Source: Halichondria panicea (Eukaryota > Porifera > Demospongiae > Suberitida > Halichondriidae). Taken from it: 64,000 bases of DNA. The DNA lies in contig NC_087382.1 of NCBI RefSeq assembly GCF_963675165.1, positions 6,992,315 to 7,056,314 on the forward strand, in the 5' to 3' direction. Positions 1 through 9,581 of this stretch are shown here, one piece after another (position 1 is the first letter of the stretch; every line of letters begins with the position of its first letter). The position numbers and the translations under genes are program-made. The notes beneath the pieces were generated by a model, which saw only the letters and a program-made list of their open reading frames with translations, searched no databases and was not told the origin of the DNA.

Positions 1-304
1 TCAGCACCAGACAAGTTTGTACATTTTTACTCGATACTGGAATTGAAGGAACATTTTCTTTGAAGGTGTCTTTGAAGGTAAGAACCTCTATATCCGATTA
101 TACGCCGACGTAACACGGCCATATTAATTTTTAAAAAATGCAAAAAGTTAGTTCTTAGAAAACTGCTCGTAACTCGAAAGCGCTTCGACTTTTGATTGTG
201 CAAGTTAGGCTAGGAAGATATACCGGATCTACAAGATGATGCCCGAATCGCTTACTGGATTGGCTGTGATCTGCATAAGTGTGCAGGATTGGTGTCATTA
301 GCAT

Positions 305-570
305 GACATTATATGTATAATTGCATAACATCCCCCCATTATACATGTAACATATAATGTTGATATAAAAATGTATAATGTGCATAATGTCACATTTTAG
401 TAAGTGGTGTATAATATGCATAACGTCAAATTTTATATTTGATGTATAATTGAGCTGCATAATGTGCATAATGTCAAATAATTATTTTAATTGTGCATAA
501 TGTCAAATTTGTGGCTACAGGTATACTTAATTGTGTATGCATATTATGCATATAATGTGCATAGTGTCGG
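305..570. repeat. AT-rich short repeats of the GCATAATG type
   Basis: The stretch repeats variants of TGTGCATAATGTCAAAT about every 25-45 bases. Positions 1-600 otherwise hold no coding sequence that I can support; the open frame over it is a low-complexity by-product of this repeat. Confidence 0.6.
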
Positions 571-661
571 GCGGTTATAAATATAAGAGGTTTGGTAACG
601 GTAGGGTTAGTTAGGTTATAGGGATAGGGTTATAGGGCATAAGGTGGCTAGGGGGTCAGGG

Positions 662-1010
662 TCAGGCCATGACGAATGGCCCTTTTTTGGCCTTTTTGGG
701 TCCAAAGTGTCCCTTTTTGTCGAAAGTGTCCCTAAAAGTGTCCCTTGGTCCCCAAAGTGGCCCTGGCCCTTTTAACCATGACCAATGTTCCGGGCCCTCA
801 ATGCCCAAAATGTCCCTTTTACCCTCCAAAAATGTCCCTTCGTGTCCTCCAAAATGTCCCTTGGTATCCCCCAATGTCCCCCAAAGTGTCCCTTGGTGCC
901 CCCCAATGTCCCCCAAAGTGTCCCTTGGTGCCCCCCAATGACCCCCAAAGTGTCCCTGGCCCTTTTAACCATGACATATGTCCCAGGGCCACAGAATTTC
1001 CCCGACAAAC
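662..1010. repeat. GTCCC-rich minisatellite
   Basis: Units of about 34 bases such as CCCCCAATGTCCCCCAAAG followed by TGTCCCTTGGTGC repeat here, with degenerate edges. Several long open frames on both strands are produced by the repeat and are not genes. Similar GTCCC-rich arrays lie near 13.6-13.9 kb and 21.0-21.4 kb, again beside recombinase elements. Confidence 0.8.
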
Positions 1011-1336
1011 CATGAATTTTGTCCTGGGCCAGGATTACTCCAGATTAGCAATCCCCAGTGTGTTCTGTACTGTTTATATTAATGATTGACTCATGCAGTG
1101 CTAGTAATGTTAATAGCAGACAAAACCAGTCATAATAACGCAATTAACATAATAACCTTAACACAAAACAATGTATGATATAGGGTTAGGTATAAGAAAT
1201 GTTACAACCATTGGTAAGTTAGTAAATAGTCAAGAGAGTTAAGTTAACGGTCATTGATAATAATGACTGAGGTTTCGGACCTTGTCTACGATTTGTTTCG
1301 CATTCCGGTCGATTTCTGGGTGTTCACTCAAGAACT
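1011..1336. other. 3' flank of recombinase element A, no gene
   Basis: No coding sequence is seen. Positions 1140-1250 resemble 7385-7465 (both carry ACAACCATTGGTAAGTT and AGAGTTAAGTTA). This suggests the same 3' tail is present twice, once for element A and once for the deleted copy next to it. Confidence 0.5.
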
Positions 1337-2611
1337 TCACTGCGTCTTGTTGAAGGATAGTGTTTGACCTTTTTGGATTCTCTGGCTAAAGCAGTCTTCA
1401 ACCAATTTTGTTTCTCGGGCAGTGAAGGATCGCCTTTTCTGTGTAGTTTTAGTCTTGTTAGTCTTCCGGGAAGGAGGGGCAGGGGCAGGGGTGTTAGATG
1501 CTTCTCCAGATGCTTCTCCAGCCGCCTTGACCAACTGGTATGCCTCGACAGCCGACTTTGTCGTATGAATATCTTTGTTATAGTGCAAGTCCTCTGTGTA
1601 CCTGCTGTGAGACATTTGTTGAGCGATAATGTTCCTCTGTTCCGGATCCAGGTGTTTTGTGGCCTCGGTGGCCACCGCTTTTCTCATCTCGGTGGAGTTG
1701 ACAAACTGGAAGTTGTGTTTCTTTGCCTCGACCTTCTCCTTTCTGGCCATGTGGTCCATCTCCTTCCCTCCATGTGTCAAGAAAAACGTGTGCGTTTCCT
1801 TGGTGCCCAGTTGATGCGGCCTTATGAATTGCTGGTAGTCCTTCGTGTACTTGTAGAGGTTGGCTGTGAATATAAGAGTGGCCGAGCCCTGTGCCTGGGT
1901 CTTGTGCTTGTGGCTCCGGACTACCCACACATCTCCCTCCAAACACGTCTCCTTATTGGCGTTCTCGAACTCGTCGACTGTCATGCTTATTACGGCACCA
2001 GACCTCTGTGTGGAGTTCACCATGACAGCATGCGCCAGGAGGTAGGTGGCCGAATCCAGCGTCCTTTGGTCCATGACTCCTGCACCTCCATGACTGGCAG
2101 TTGCCACCACCGACCTGTAGAACTCCCACACTGAGGTGTTGTGGAGGATCTCTGTGGCGTCCTGGATGCTTGTCCTTGCACCATCCGATTGGATCTCCAT
2201 GTTATGGATATGCTGCATGCCTTTGTCCTTCCTGAGAACCGACCTCCAGTTACGTATTACCTCTGAGGTCTGCAGTGCCTCTCGGAACTTCCTTGACTCT
2301 GGTTTAACGAGGTGTATCCTATAAAACTTTAAGCCATCCTCGAAATACTCGAGCTTTTGTATGATACCTGATGGCTGGAGGTTGCACTTCTTCAAAGTGT
2401 CTACATAGTTACTTAGTTTGGTTCGATCTGTTATGATGTCCCAGTCTAGAGCTTGGTGGAGGAACTTGCTGACATCTCGAGCCTCTTGTGTGGCTGTTGT
2501 CTCTTTCTTGCTCCTCCCGTCAATTGTCTGCAGCCATTTGTGGAATTGCACGAGCGTCTTCTCTGTCTTGATGTCGTAGCACAACAACTGTGTTGTTTTC
2601 CCTATTGGTAA
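1337..2611 (-). CDS. Tyrosine recombinase catalytic part of element A
   Basis: This is the C-terminal part, about 420 codons, of the element A recombinase, a family that cuts and rejoins DNA through a tyrosine. Candidate catalytic residues occur in the usual order: Arg in STQRSGAV, Lys in SHKHKT, Arg in STEMRK (the usual His of HxxR is Thr here), then MSHS followed nine residues later by Tyr in DLHY. The His-to-Tyr spacing equals that of XerD-type enzymes. Upstream is an alpha-helical N-terminal core-binding region, also seen in copies B and C. The frame is open throughout. It is separated from its zinc-finger half by the insertion at 2612-5555, and the codons on either side match in frame if one copy of the 7-bp target repeat is ignored. 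The family call rests on motif spacing, not on a database search. Confidence 0.65.
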   Translation of the reverse strand, partial: LPIGKTTQLLCYDIKTEKTLVQFHKWLQTIDGRSKKETTATQEARDVSKFLHQALDWDIITDRTKLSNYVDTLKKCNLQPSGIIQKLEYFEDGLKFYRIHLVKPESRKFREALQTSEVIRNWRSVLRKDKGMQHIHNMEIQSDGARTSIQDATEILHNTSVWEFYRSVVATASHGGAGVMDQRTLDSATYLLAHAVMVNSTQRSGAVISMTVDEFENANKETCLEGDVWVVRSHKHKTQAQGSATLIFTANLYKYTKDYQQFIRPHQLGTKETHTFFLTHGGKEMDHMARKEKVEAKKHNFQFVNSTEMRKAVATEATKHLDPEQRNIIAQQMSHSRYTEDLHYNKDIHTTKSAVEAYQLVKAAGEASGEASNTPAPAPPSRKTNKTKTTQKRRSFTARETKLVEDCFSQRIQKGQTLSFNKTQ

Positions 2612-2856
2612 TATGTGACAGTGCCAATGAAAAGGGACCTTAACGCGGGCATTTTCGAATCAGTTTTTATTGTTGAATCAGATAGGGCGTCCTTTAAGCT
2701 TCAAAATGATACCAAGATCGACCTCCTAGCTACTTTCTTTCCGGAGATATGTTCGAGGGAACGCTACGAAGGTATTGCAACGCCCTCTTGAGTAAATGAC
2801 ACTCAAACGTCATGATAATTGAAGTTCAATTATTGGCTTCCGGGCACTTCCGTATA

Positions 2857-4411
2857 GGATCAGTAACGGTGTTCGCCTCCAACTTTTAATTGCTTCGGGA
2901 AGCGGGGGCGTAGCTTCATTGCATACTCCACTAACCGTAGTAGCTAAATGACCTTTGACCTTGGTGCGTTACTGCCGGGATATTTGCTCACACATGGCAT
3001 TTCTAAGTACATCTATCCATCCATCCACTATCAGTATGTCTATCTTGAGCATGTCAACAGTGGTGGGAGGTGGGACAGGGGGTATTTATCTTAGGGGTAA
3101 AGGACTGCTTGCAACTACCTGCGACTGTACAAGGTAGGTATCTTATATTATAATAAGGGATATCCATAATAAGCATAATTAGGAAAAATAGGTGTGATCA
3201 AAATAATAAACAAAAATAGGTGTGCTATTCCAATGATCGAATGGCGAAGGTCTTCAGCAGGCTCGGATGGCGTCTGTTGGTCCTTCCCACAATGTAAGAC
3301 CACCAGGAGCATCAGACACCTCAGTTTCTTCTCTAAGAGTAGGATTACTCTCCAACAGTGGTTGGTAGCCATTTTGTGGTGGTCCAGAGAATACCCTGTG
3401 ACAGACATGGCAATGGAGGCTGAGGTGAGACCATCCACGGGGTGTGATATATACCAATGGCTCAGAGAGGTATGCTCAGCAAAGCTGATCGCAACTGTTA
3501 TCCGTCTTGGAGGAGCTGGTGTTATTGTTCAGATCGATGAAAGTCTGTTCCGACACAAACCTAAGGTAAAATTGTGCTCACAATAATATTGTAAACACTT
3601 AAACACAATAGGGTGGACGGGGTAGGCGACCCAGGAGTGACTTGTGGGTGTTTGGGTTGGCTGACATGTCAACAACCCCTGCCACTGGCTTTGTCCAGTT
3701 AGTGGCAGATAGAAGAGCAGTCACACTCTTGCCTATAATACAGGCACATGTTCAACCAGGCACAGTGATACATTCCGACTGTTGGGCCGCTTACAATAAT
3801 GTAGCATCGTTGCCAAATGTTGGATCCCATGGCACCGTCAACCACAGTATTGAGTTTGTGAACAGCGTCACAGGGGTACACACACAAAACATTGAGAGCT
3901 ATTGGAATAGAATTAAGATCAAGCTGAAGAGGATGTGGGGGGTGACAGAACAACAGTTGCCATCATACCTTGACGAGTTCATGTGGAGAGAGCGACTGTC
4001 AACCCCTCAATCAAAACAAGCTGCCTTTACCCAAGTAATGGCTGACATTGCCACACATGCAGTATCCAGTCTAAGCCAAAATCATCTATCTGTCTGTCCA
4101 TCCATCAATCATGATTGTATTATTCACTCGATTAATTAACTCTTCATTGTTTTCATCCATCCAGGAACATCAGTATCATATCACTTTCCCTTGTTTTCAC
4201 ATCCAGAAACATCACTTTTCTTATTATCAGTATCATCCCAGTTTTGGATCAGTTTATCCATCCAGTATCATCTGTTTTCTTCAGCCAGTATCATTAATTT
4301 TTTTCTACAAATAAGGGCAGGTCAAAGGTCACTTAGCTACAGTATGCAATGAAGCTACGCCCCTGCTTCCGGAAGCAATTAAAAGTTGGAGGCGAACACC
4401 GTTACTGATCC
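2857..4411 (+). mobile_element. Merlin DNA transposon
   Basis: The 1555-bp element has inverted repeats of about 100 bases starting GGATCAGTAACGGTGTTCGC at both ends, and a perfect 8-bp target duplication TCCGTATA at 2849-2856 and 4412-4419. An 8-9 bp duplication is the known habit of Merlin (IS1016-like) elements. It carries one spliced transposase gene and lies inside the TGTGACAG-family element. Confidence 0.9.
3194..4139 (+). CDS. Merlin (IS1595/IS1016-like) transposase, two exons
   Basis: The DDE-type enzyme would move the surrounding Merlin element. The intron at 3566-3611 is only 46 bp (GTAAAA to AATAG) and joins HKPK to GGRGRRPRSD in frame, restoring the usual run after the first acidic residue. 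Catalytic candidates are Asp in QIDESLF, Asp in HSDCWAAY and Glu in QNIESYW. The C-terminal block YLDEFMWRER is typical of the family. The N-terminal block with SRITLQQWL is also typical, but the true start lies upstream of 3194 or in a further exon, since 3194 is only the first ATG in this frame. No internal stop is seen, so it may be intact. Confidence 0.85.
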
Positions 4412-5555
4412 TCCGTATACTCATAAAGCTTAGTAAAAGATGTTCTGGAGAAGACAAGTTAGTTAGATGAAGGCTAGGCGTTCTAGGACTCTCTAGCTAG
4501 CTAGTATAGCTATGTAGCTGGATTGCTTGGCACCTAGGAAGGATCTTCGAAGAAATAAAGAGACAAAGACTCCCGTCGCTCAAATGGTAAGCTCTCATGT
4601 CTTGTTATAAGCTTGTACTTATATCTGTGTAATGTATCAGTCTTATAAAAGATCCCTCACTTGTATGGAGCCTACAGAAAGTGTCTCTGTCCTTCATACA
4701 GCTTAAAGGAAGCCTAAGTGATCTATTATAGGTAGTCTTTCACTTAGTATTCGTCCATATCGATCTAAGGCTTGATCCAACTTATTAGTAGCCTTATAAG
4801 GAGCTTTCCTCCTTTAATTTAGTACTGGTATCACTGCCATTGTGCTTAGTAGTAACAGGCCTGATGGGATGGGTGATCACATCATGGAGGGCCCAGGAAA
4901 CTGCGTGGAATTGTCGTATAACATTTATATTGATGGTTTCCCCCAGGTGGTGGTAAGTGTCGGAGGCCTGAGAAACGCTAGTCTATTGGCTAGAATGTAA
5001 GTGACATTGATATTGTGTCTATCTTAACTTACTACTTATCTGTAGGTTGTTATGGAGTGTTTATGAGGACAAGTGGCACGGGATACGTACATCCAAAGAA
5101 ACAAGAGTGGATCTACGCGCGCCAAGCTAGCTAGCTAGATAGCTGCTCTTTCTAATCTATTTCTGTTGCTAAATTATGTTTGTTAAGAAGTGGAGCTATA
5201 ATATACCTGGCTCCTCTTGATGATTGTAAGTACTGGGCTGATGAAATAGTCCTGTACAAGTTGTCATCTTTTATTTGTTAAAAATAATTAACAATAATAG
5301 GGAAATTCCCCTCACGTAGACAGTAAATTTCATTGTAAAAAATGAACGTTCGGTGAGTTTCTTCAACGTCCACGCTTGACCTATTTAAAGCTTTGTAGAG
5401 ACCCAAATTTTTACAGGTAGGTAGAGGAAGGGTTGAAGTTAGCACCTGTGAAAAAAAAAATTTTTTGCCCATGTTTTTCATTTCTACTAAATTGGTCTAT
5501 AGCTTAATTTAATTATTGCCGCGTTAAGGTCCGTTTTCATTGGCCCTGTCACATA

Positions 5556-5844
5556 TTGGTAAGATCGGGTTTACCTCCTCTACTTCTTCTTCTTCTGGGG
5601 GGTGGAAGTAAGAATCGAGCGAGTAGTGCCCTGATTGCCGGACCCCCGATCGCCCATCAGGCACATACCTCAGGGCAAGTTTGAGTTGCTCCTTCCTCTC
5701 CTCAACAGAGAGTTCTGGGTGCATTGCGATGAGGTGATTTGATAGTTTAATCTGTTGTTTCGAGTAGCAACCTGGCATAGGGCACACCTTCTTGTAGCGC
5801 TTAGGGGGCTCGTCTGGCATAAACCTCTTTCTACCCCTGGGTAC
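5556..5844 (-). CDS. Zinc-finger half of the element A recombinase exon
   Basis: The exon begins after a TTTCAG acceptor at 5845-5850 and encodes a basic stretch, then a C2H2-like finger: CPMPGC, then KLSNHLIAMHPEL, then a charged helix. The same CPxPGC...H...H finger precedes the recombinase in copies B (CPLPGC) and C (CPVPGC), so it is part of the same protein and probably binds element DNA. An acidic linker follows. The frame then runs into the TGTGACAG-family insertion, where the last codons come from its inverted repeat. Without the insertion this frame continues directly into the recombinase ending at 1337. Confidence 0.7.
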
Positions 5845-6480
5845 CTGAAATATATAGTGGTGGTAATAATAATGATGTATAATTATCTATTATTACGGAT
5901 TCAGCTGGTCTGTTAGGGTCATTATAATCATGTACTTACCGTCTCTTCCAAGGTCTCTTCCAAGGTCTGGGTGGTAGTCTGTGATGCCTCTCCACTCTGA
6001 CTCAGTAGCGAGGTGTCAGCCAGCGTCTGAGAGGTCATGGTTATGGGTTAGGGTCATTATAATCATGTACTTACCGTCTCTTGGGTGTCAGCCAGTGTCG
6101 GTGATGTCTGGGAGGTGTCAGCCAGCGTCTGAGAGGAGACCGTCTCTTGGGTGTCAGCCAGTGTCTGTGATGTCTGGGAGGTGTCAGCCAGCGTCTGAGA
6201 GGAGAGTTGAGAGGAGAGTTATGGGTTAGGTTCCTTATAATTATGTACTTACAGGAGATTCAGTTTCCATCTGTGATGCTATGTCTTCATCGGATTCAGT
6301 CAGTGGTGTCTGAGAGGATTGTTCCTGTTTACTGTTGTCACTCTGTATGAGAATCGGCCCAGGTTCGTCCACCTCCATGTCCTACGTACATATAGACGTA
6401 TATATGTATATGTATAATATGTACATGTACTTACATACTGGTTGTCAAAATCAGATGAATCATCACTAGAATCAGTAAAC
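5845..6480 (-). CDS. Small repeat-rich exons of element A
   Basis: On the minus strand, several short open blocks end in GTAAGTAC or similar donors (around 6250, 6070, 5940 and 6430). The block at 6075-6220 encodes repeats of SQTLADTSQTS, and the one near 6440-6480 a Ser/Asp-rich run. Exact acceptors cannot be set for each exon. The layout parallels copies B and C, which also have strings of short acidic or Thr/Ser-rich exons before the zinc finger. Function is unknown; low-complexity acidic linkers are the most that can be said. Confidence 0.45.
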
Positions 6481-6927
6481 ACACTGCTGACTTTCGGACT
6501 TTCGGACTCGCGGACCAGGAGGAGGTTTCTCTACATTGACCTCGACAGTCTCAGGTTTCGCTAAGTGTGGAACCTTGACAGGAGGTACGGAGTCATTGAC
6601 CTCAGGTTTAGCCGGAGGAGTTTTCTCAGTCAAGTGTGGACTTACTGGACTTACCTTGACAGGAGGGACAGCGTTGACCTCAGGTTTAGCCGGAGGGTCA
6701 GTTAAGTGTGGACTTATGTCAGGAGCGTTGACCTCAGGTTTAGGACTTATGTCAGGGTTCAGAGGAACCTTTTTCTCAGTCAAGTGTGGACTTATGTCAG
6801 GAGCGTTGACCTCAGGTTTAGCCGGAACCTTGACAGGAGGAGGATCAGTCAAGTGTGGAGGAACCTTGACAGGAGCACTTAAATGTGAATTAAGGCTTTG
6901 TGAATTAAGGCTTTGGATAAAAGCCAC
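6481..6927 (-). CDS. Proline-rich repeat exon of element A
   Basis: About 150 codons repeat a motif like KPEVNAPDISPHLT with spacers PPVKVP. Copy B has a counterpart at 19290-19712 with repeats of VSPHLAA. An 8-bp tandem repeat (AGTCCGAA twice, near 6500) shifts the frame just before the Ser/Asp-rich end, so this copy may be broken there. I see no catalytic motif; it looks like a long disordered N-terminal segment. Confidence 0.5.
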
Positions 6928-6942
6928 AGATGGTCTTCCCCT

Positions 6943-7043
6943 TAACCCACAAATGCTCTTATATGACGCTGGAGGCGAGTGTTGTACGCTCTCAACCTCC
7001 GCACCTCCCTCTGATACTCCTCAATAGCTATGAGCCAAAACAT
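6943..7043 (-). CDS. Coiled-coil first exon of element A
   Basis: An ATG at 7043 opens about 33 codons rich in Glu, Arg and Leu (EEYQREVRRLRAYNTRLQRH) with heptad-like Leu spacing. It ends beside a possible GTTAAG donor. Copies B (near 19.9-20.0 kb) and C (26129-26260) have similar short helical exons at the same place, which supports it as the first coding exon. It could serve for dimerisation; this is inference. Confidence 0.45.
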
Positions 7044-7049
7044 TATGTT

Positions 7050-8175
7050 TACAACCACACCACACATCCACACACTCGCACATCACTCACACATCACACA
7101 CACTCAACACATCACACACACTCACACATGACAGCAACTCTAGCACCAGCAACTCAGCTGACAGCAACAGCTTCCACTCAGACAACAGCTTCCACACAGA
7201 CCCACCAGTTCTACACAGTTAGAGAAACAACTCTTTGGTTAGACATGTGCTTTGTTTAGTTCCAAATGATGCACCCAAACGACCCTTTACCTATACTAAA
7301 ATTTATCCCCTAAAATATACTAAATTTTACCCCCAACTGTCGTCCATCAACAACGAGTTTGATGGTTGCTTTAAACACGACAAATGTAATGCAATAACCA
7401 AAAACAATAGGGTAAATAATGTTAATACAACCATTGGTAAGTTCAGAGTCAGGAGAGTTAAGTTAGTCATCTACTTCTTCTTCTCCTTCTTCGGGTCCCG
7501 ACCGCTTTAATTGCTCCATCCTCTCTGTTGGGGAGAGCTCTAGATGCTTTTTGAGCAAGTGATTCGAGAGTTTCATTAGGGGTTTAGACTTGCATCCAGG
7601 AATGGGGCACACCCTCTTGTAGCGCCTAAACCCCGAGGTCCTGTCAGCCAGTGTCTCTTCACTCTGGGCATCTACTTCTTCTTCTTCTTCGCGTCCCGAC
7701 CGCTTTAATTGCTCCATCCTCTCTGTTGGGGAGAGCTCTGGATGCTTTTTGAGCAAGTGATTCGAGAGTTTCATTAGGGGTTTAGACTTGCATCCAGGAA
7801 TGGGGCACACCCTCTTGTAGCGCCCCGAGGTCCTGTCAGCCAGTGTCTCTTCACTCTGGGTTGGTTGAGTTGAGTTTCCATCTGAGATGCCATGTCTTCA
7901 GGGATTCAGTCAGTGGACACCCCACACACCACACATCACACACACACTCACACATCAACACATCACACACACTCACACACACACTCACACTCACACATCA
8001 CACACACTCACACAACAGCACCACTCTTGACTCTTGACAGCAACTCAGACAACAGCTTCCAACAGCTTCCACTCAGTACACACAGACCAGTTTTCAGTGC
8101 CCACAGACCTCTACAACAAGCAGTTCTAGAGACAACTCTTCAAATGATGACCCTTTACCTATACTAAAATTTTTC
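7050..8175. repeat. Duplicated 5' region with CA-rich tracts
   Basis: Positions 7055-7330 and 7915-8180 are related: each has a CACACACTCACACATC-type tract, then GACAACAGCTTCCA-like repeats, then CCCTTTACCTATACTAAAATTT. A similar block lies at 20010-20310 upstream of copy B. It is therefore probably the shared 5' untranslated or promoter region of the recombinase elements, present here once for A and once for the deleted copy. Confidence 0.6.
7463..7810 (-). pseudogene. Doubled zinc-finger exon of a deleted recombinase element
   Basis: The frame contains the finger CPIPGCKSKPLMKLSNHL twice in tandem, each followed by PTERMEQLKRSG. The two copies are nearly identical at the DNA level (about 180 bp apart), showing a recent direct duplication. 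No recombinase domain follows: the sequence passes straight into the 3'-tail-like block at 7385-7465. I read this as an internally deleted element lying head-to-tail with A. Confidence 0.65.
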
Positions 8176-8299
8176 CCCTAACTCCCTTAATAAATTCCCA
8201 ACTGTCCCCATATTGCAGTAATGTGTACATATATGTGTTAAGAACGACATACTAAAAGGAGAGAGTCCAAAAACGTTAACCCTAGGTTTGGGACATTTT

Positions 8300-8317
8300 A
8301 GGGACATTAATGTCCCT
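8300..8317. promoter_or_regulatory. Perfect 18-bp palindrome near the element A 5' end
   Basis: AGGGACATTAATGTCCCT is its own reverse complement. The same place in copy B (20823-20839) holds AGGGACATAACGTCCCT after the same lead-in CCCTAGGTTTGGGACATT. Its role as a recombinase site is a hypothesis only. Confidence 0.4.
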
Positions 8318-8436
8318 AATGTCCCTAACTTGAAGTACTGTGTATTATTGTATTTTTCCAAGATCTTGCAAAATGAGCCCACAATAGGTTTATTCTGTTC
8401 ACGCGCATGCGCAGTAGATCTGTTTGAATTTGAGCA

Positions 8437-9432
8437 ATGGCTACTAATACTTCTTGTGAATCAAAGAGATCTAGTGCTTACAGTGAAGATCTACGTTGGA
8501 GGATCATATGGCAAAGTGAGGCTCTTCTTTATAAACCATCAGTGATAGCTCATAATCTCAACATTGATGTGTCAACTGTTTGGAGAGTGATGCACATCTT
8601 TAGAACTACTGGAGATGTTGCCAAAAAAGAATACCCAGTTCAGAGAGCATTTCGGGTAATCACAGAACCAGTGCAGCTCTTCATCATCCATCTCATACTC
8701 CAAAGGCCGGGGATGTTCCTCCGAGAAATCACAAGTGAAGTAAAGTCAACACTTGGGCTAGATGTGAGTGAAAGCGCTGTGTGTAAGATGCTGAAAAAAA
8801 GCGGATTTACAAGGCAGAAGCTGGTTACATTTGCCTTACAGAGAGACGATTTACTCCGAAATGAATTTGTAACTGATGTTTCTTTGTATGAAAAGAGTTC
8901 TCTTGTGTTTATTGACGAAACAGGCACCGACGCAAGGGATTCTATACGCACGTATGGCTACAGCTTGAGAGGCAAACCATTGAAAGCCCAGAAATTGTTT
9001 GTGAGAGGAGAACATATTTCTGCCATTGCGGCGATGTCGATTAATGGAATTATAGGATTGAAAATTGTACAAGGTGGTGTAAATGGTGATCATTTCTATG
9101 ATTTTGTGTGCACTTCCCTTTTTCCTCATCTTTTGCCATTCAACGGTACTAACGAAAATAGTATTGTCATCATGGATAACTGTTCCATCCACCATGTGCC
9201 TGAAGTTGAGCAAGTTATCAGTGATGCTGGATCGGTCAGTCATTACCTGCCTCCGTACTCACCGGATTTTAATCCCATAGAACTAGCTTTTTCGAAAGTC
9301 AAGTATATGATGAGATCATTGGAAACAGAAATGCAAGCAATCGATGATATTGAAACTATTGTATTATATGCATTTTCAACAATAACAGTAGCAGATTGTC
9401 AAGCCTGGATTTCAAGTATAGGAATATACTAG
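8437..9432 (+). CDS. Tc1/mariner (IS630-type) DD34E transposase
   Basis: This 331-codon protein has an N-terminal helix-turn-helix region (SVIAHNLNIDVSTVWRV) that would bind the inverted repeats, then a DDE core. The catalytic set is Asp in FIDETGTD, Asp in VIMDNCSIHH and Glu in DFNPIEL. There are 34 residues between the last two, as in Tc1. PPYSPDFNPIE is the classic family block. The frame is uninterrupted from ATG to stop and lies about 90 bp inside the left repeat, so the gene may be functional. Confidence 0.92.
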   Translation: MATNTSCESKRSSAYSEDLRWRIIWQSEALLYKPSVIAHNLNIDVSTVWRVMHIFRTTGDVAKKEYPVQRAFRVITEPVQLFIIHLILQRPGMFLREITSEVKSTLGLDVSESAVCKMLKKSGFTRQKLVTFALQRDDLLRNEFVTDVSLYEKSSLVFIDETGTDARDSIRTYGYSLRGKPLKAQKLFVRGEHISAIAAMSINGIIGLKIVQGGVNGDHFYDFVCTSLFPHLLPFNGTNENSIVIMDNCSIHHVPEVEQVISDAGSVSHYLPPYSPDFNPIELAFSKVKYMMRSLETEMQAIDDIETIVLYAFSTITVADCQAWISSIGIY

Positions 9433-9581
9433 AATACAAACACTAATTATTATGTACAAATAACAAAACGGCATAAATAACATAATTATACAACATACTA
9501 AGTTGCAAGTACATTATATTCATGTCACTGAAGCCTTTTCAGTCCGAATAAAATATCTCGCTTTTGCTCTTCAAACTCATC

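Larger units (their letters stand above)
2612..5555. mobile_element. TGTGACAG-family TIR element splitting the recombinase gene
   Basis: Both ends carry an inverted repeat of about 40 bases beginning TATGTGACAG and reaching the shared block ACCTTAACGCGG. The flanks repeat TTGGTAA (2605-2611 and 5556-5562), extendable to 9 bp because the repeat begins with TA. Removing the element joins the recombinase frame exactly as in homologous copy B. Its own sequence has no transposase that I can find, so it is non-autonomous. It contains a complete Merlin element. Positions 4810-5555 are repeated in inverted form at 26981-27110 and 31246-31815, which is a second copy. The superfamily is not established. 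Confidence 0.85.
1130..8342 (-). mobile_element. Crypton-like tyrosine-recombinase element A plus an adjoining deleted copy
   Basis: This is a multi-exon minus-strand element. It has a coiled-coil first exon near 7.0 kb, a repeat-rich exon (6481-6927), small repeat exons (5.85-6.48 kb), a zinc-finger exon, and a recombinase domain ending at 1337. At 7370-8342 lies a head-to-tail, internally deleted relative with the same 5' region and a doubled zinc finger. No reverse transcriptase is present in any of the three copies in the window, which argues for Crypton-like rather than DIRS-type elements. Ends are approximate because tandem repeats flank the element and no target duplication is visible. 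Confidence 0.6.

Noticed and set aside
662..1089. Overlapping open frames of 64-114 codons on both strands
   Set aside because: They are products of the GTCCC-rich minisatellite and show only its repeat.
1364..2134. A 256-codon plus-strand open frame
   Set aside because: It is the antisense shadow of the recombinase gene, whose minus-strand frame has homologues in copies B and C.
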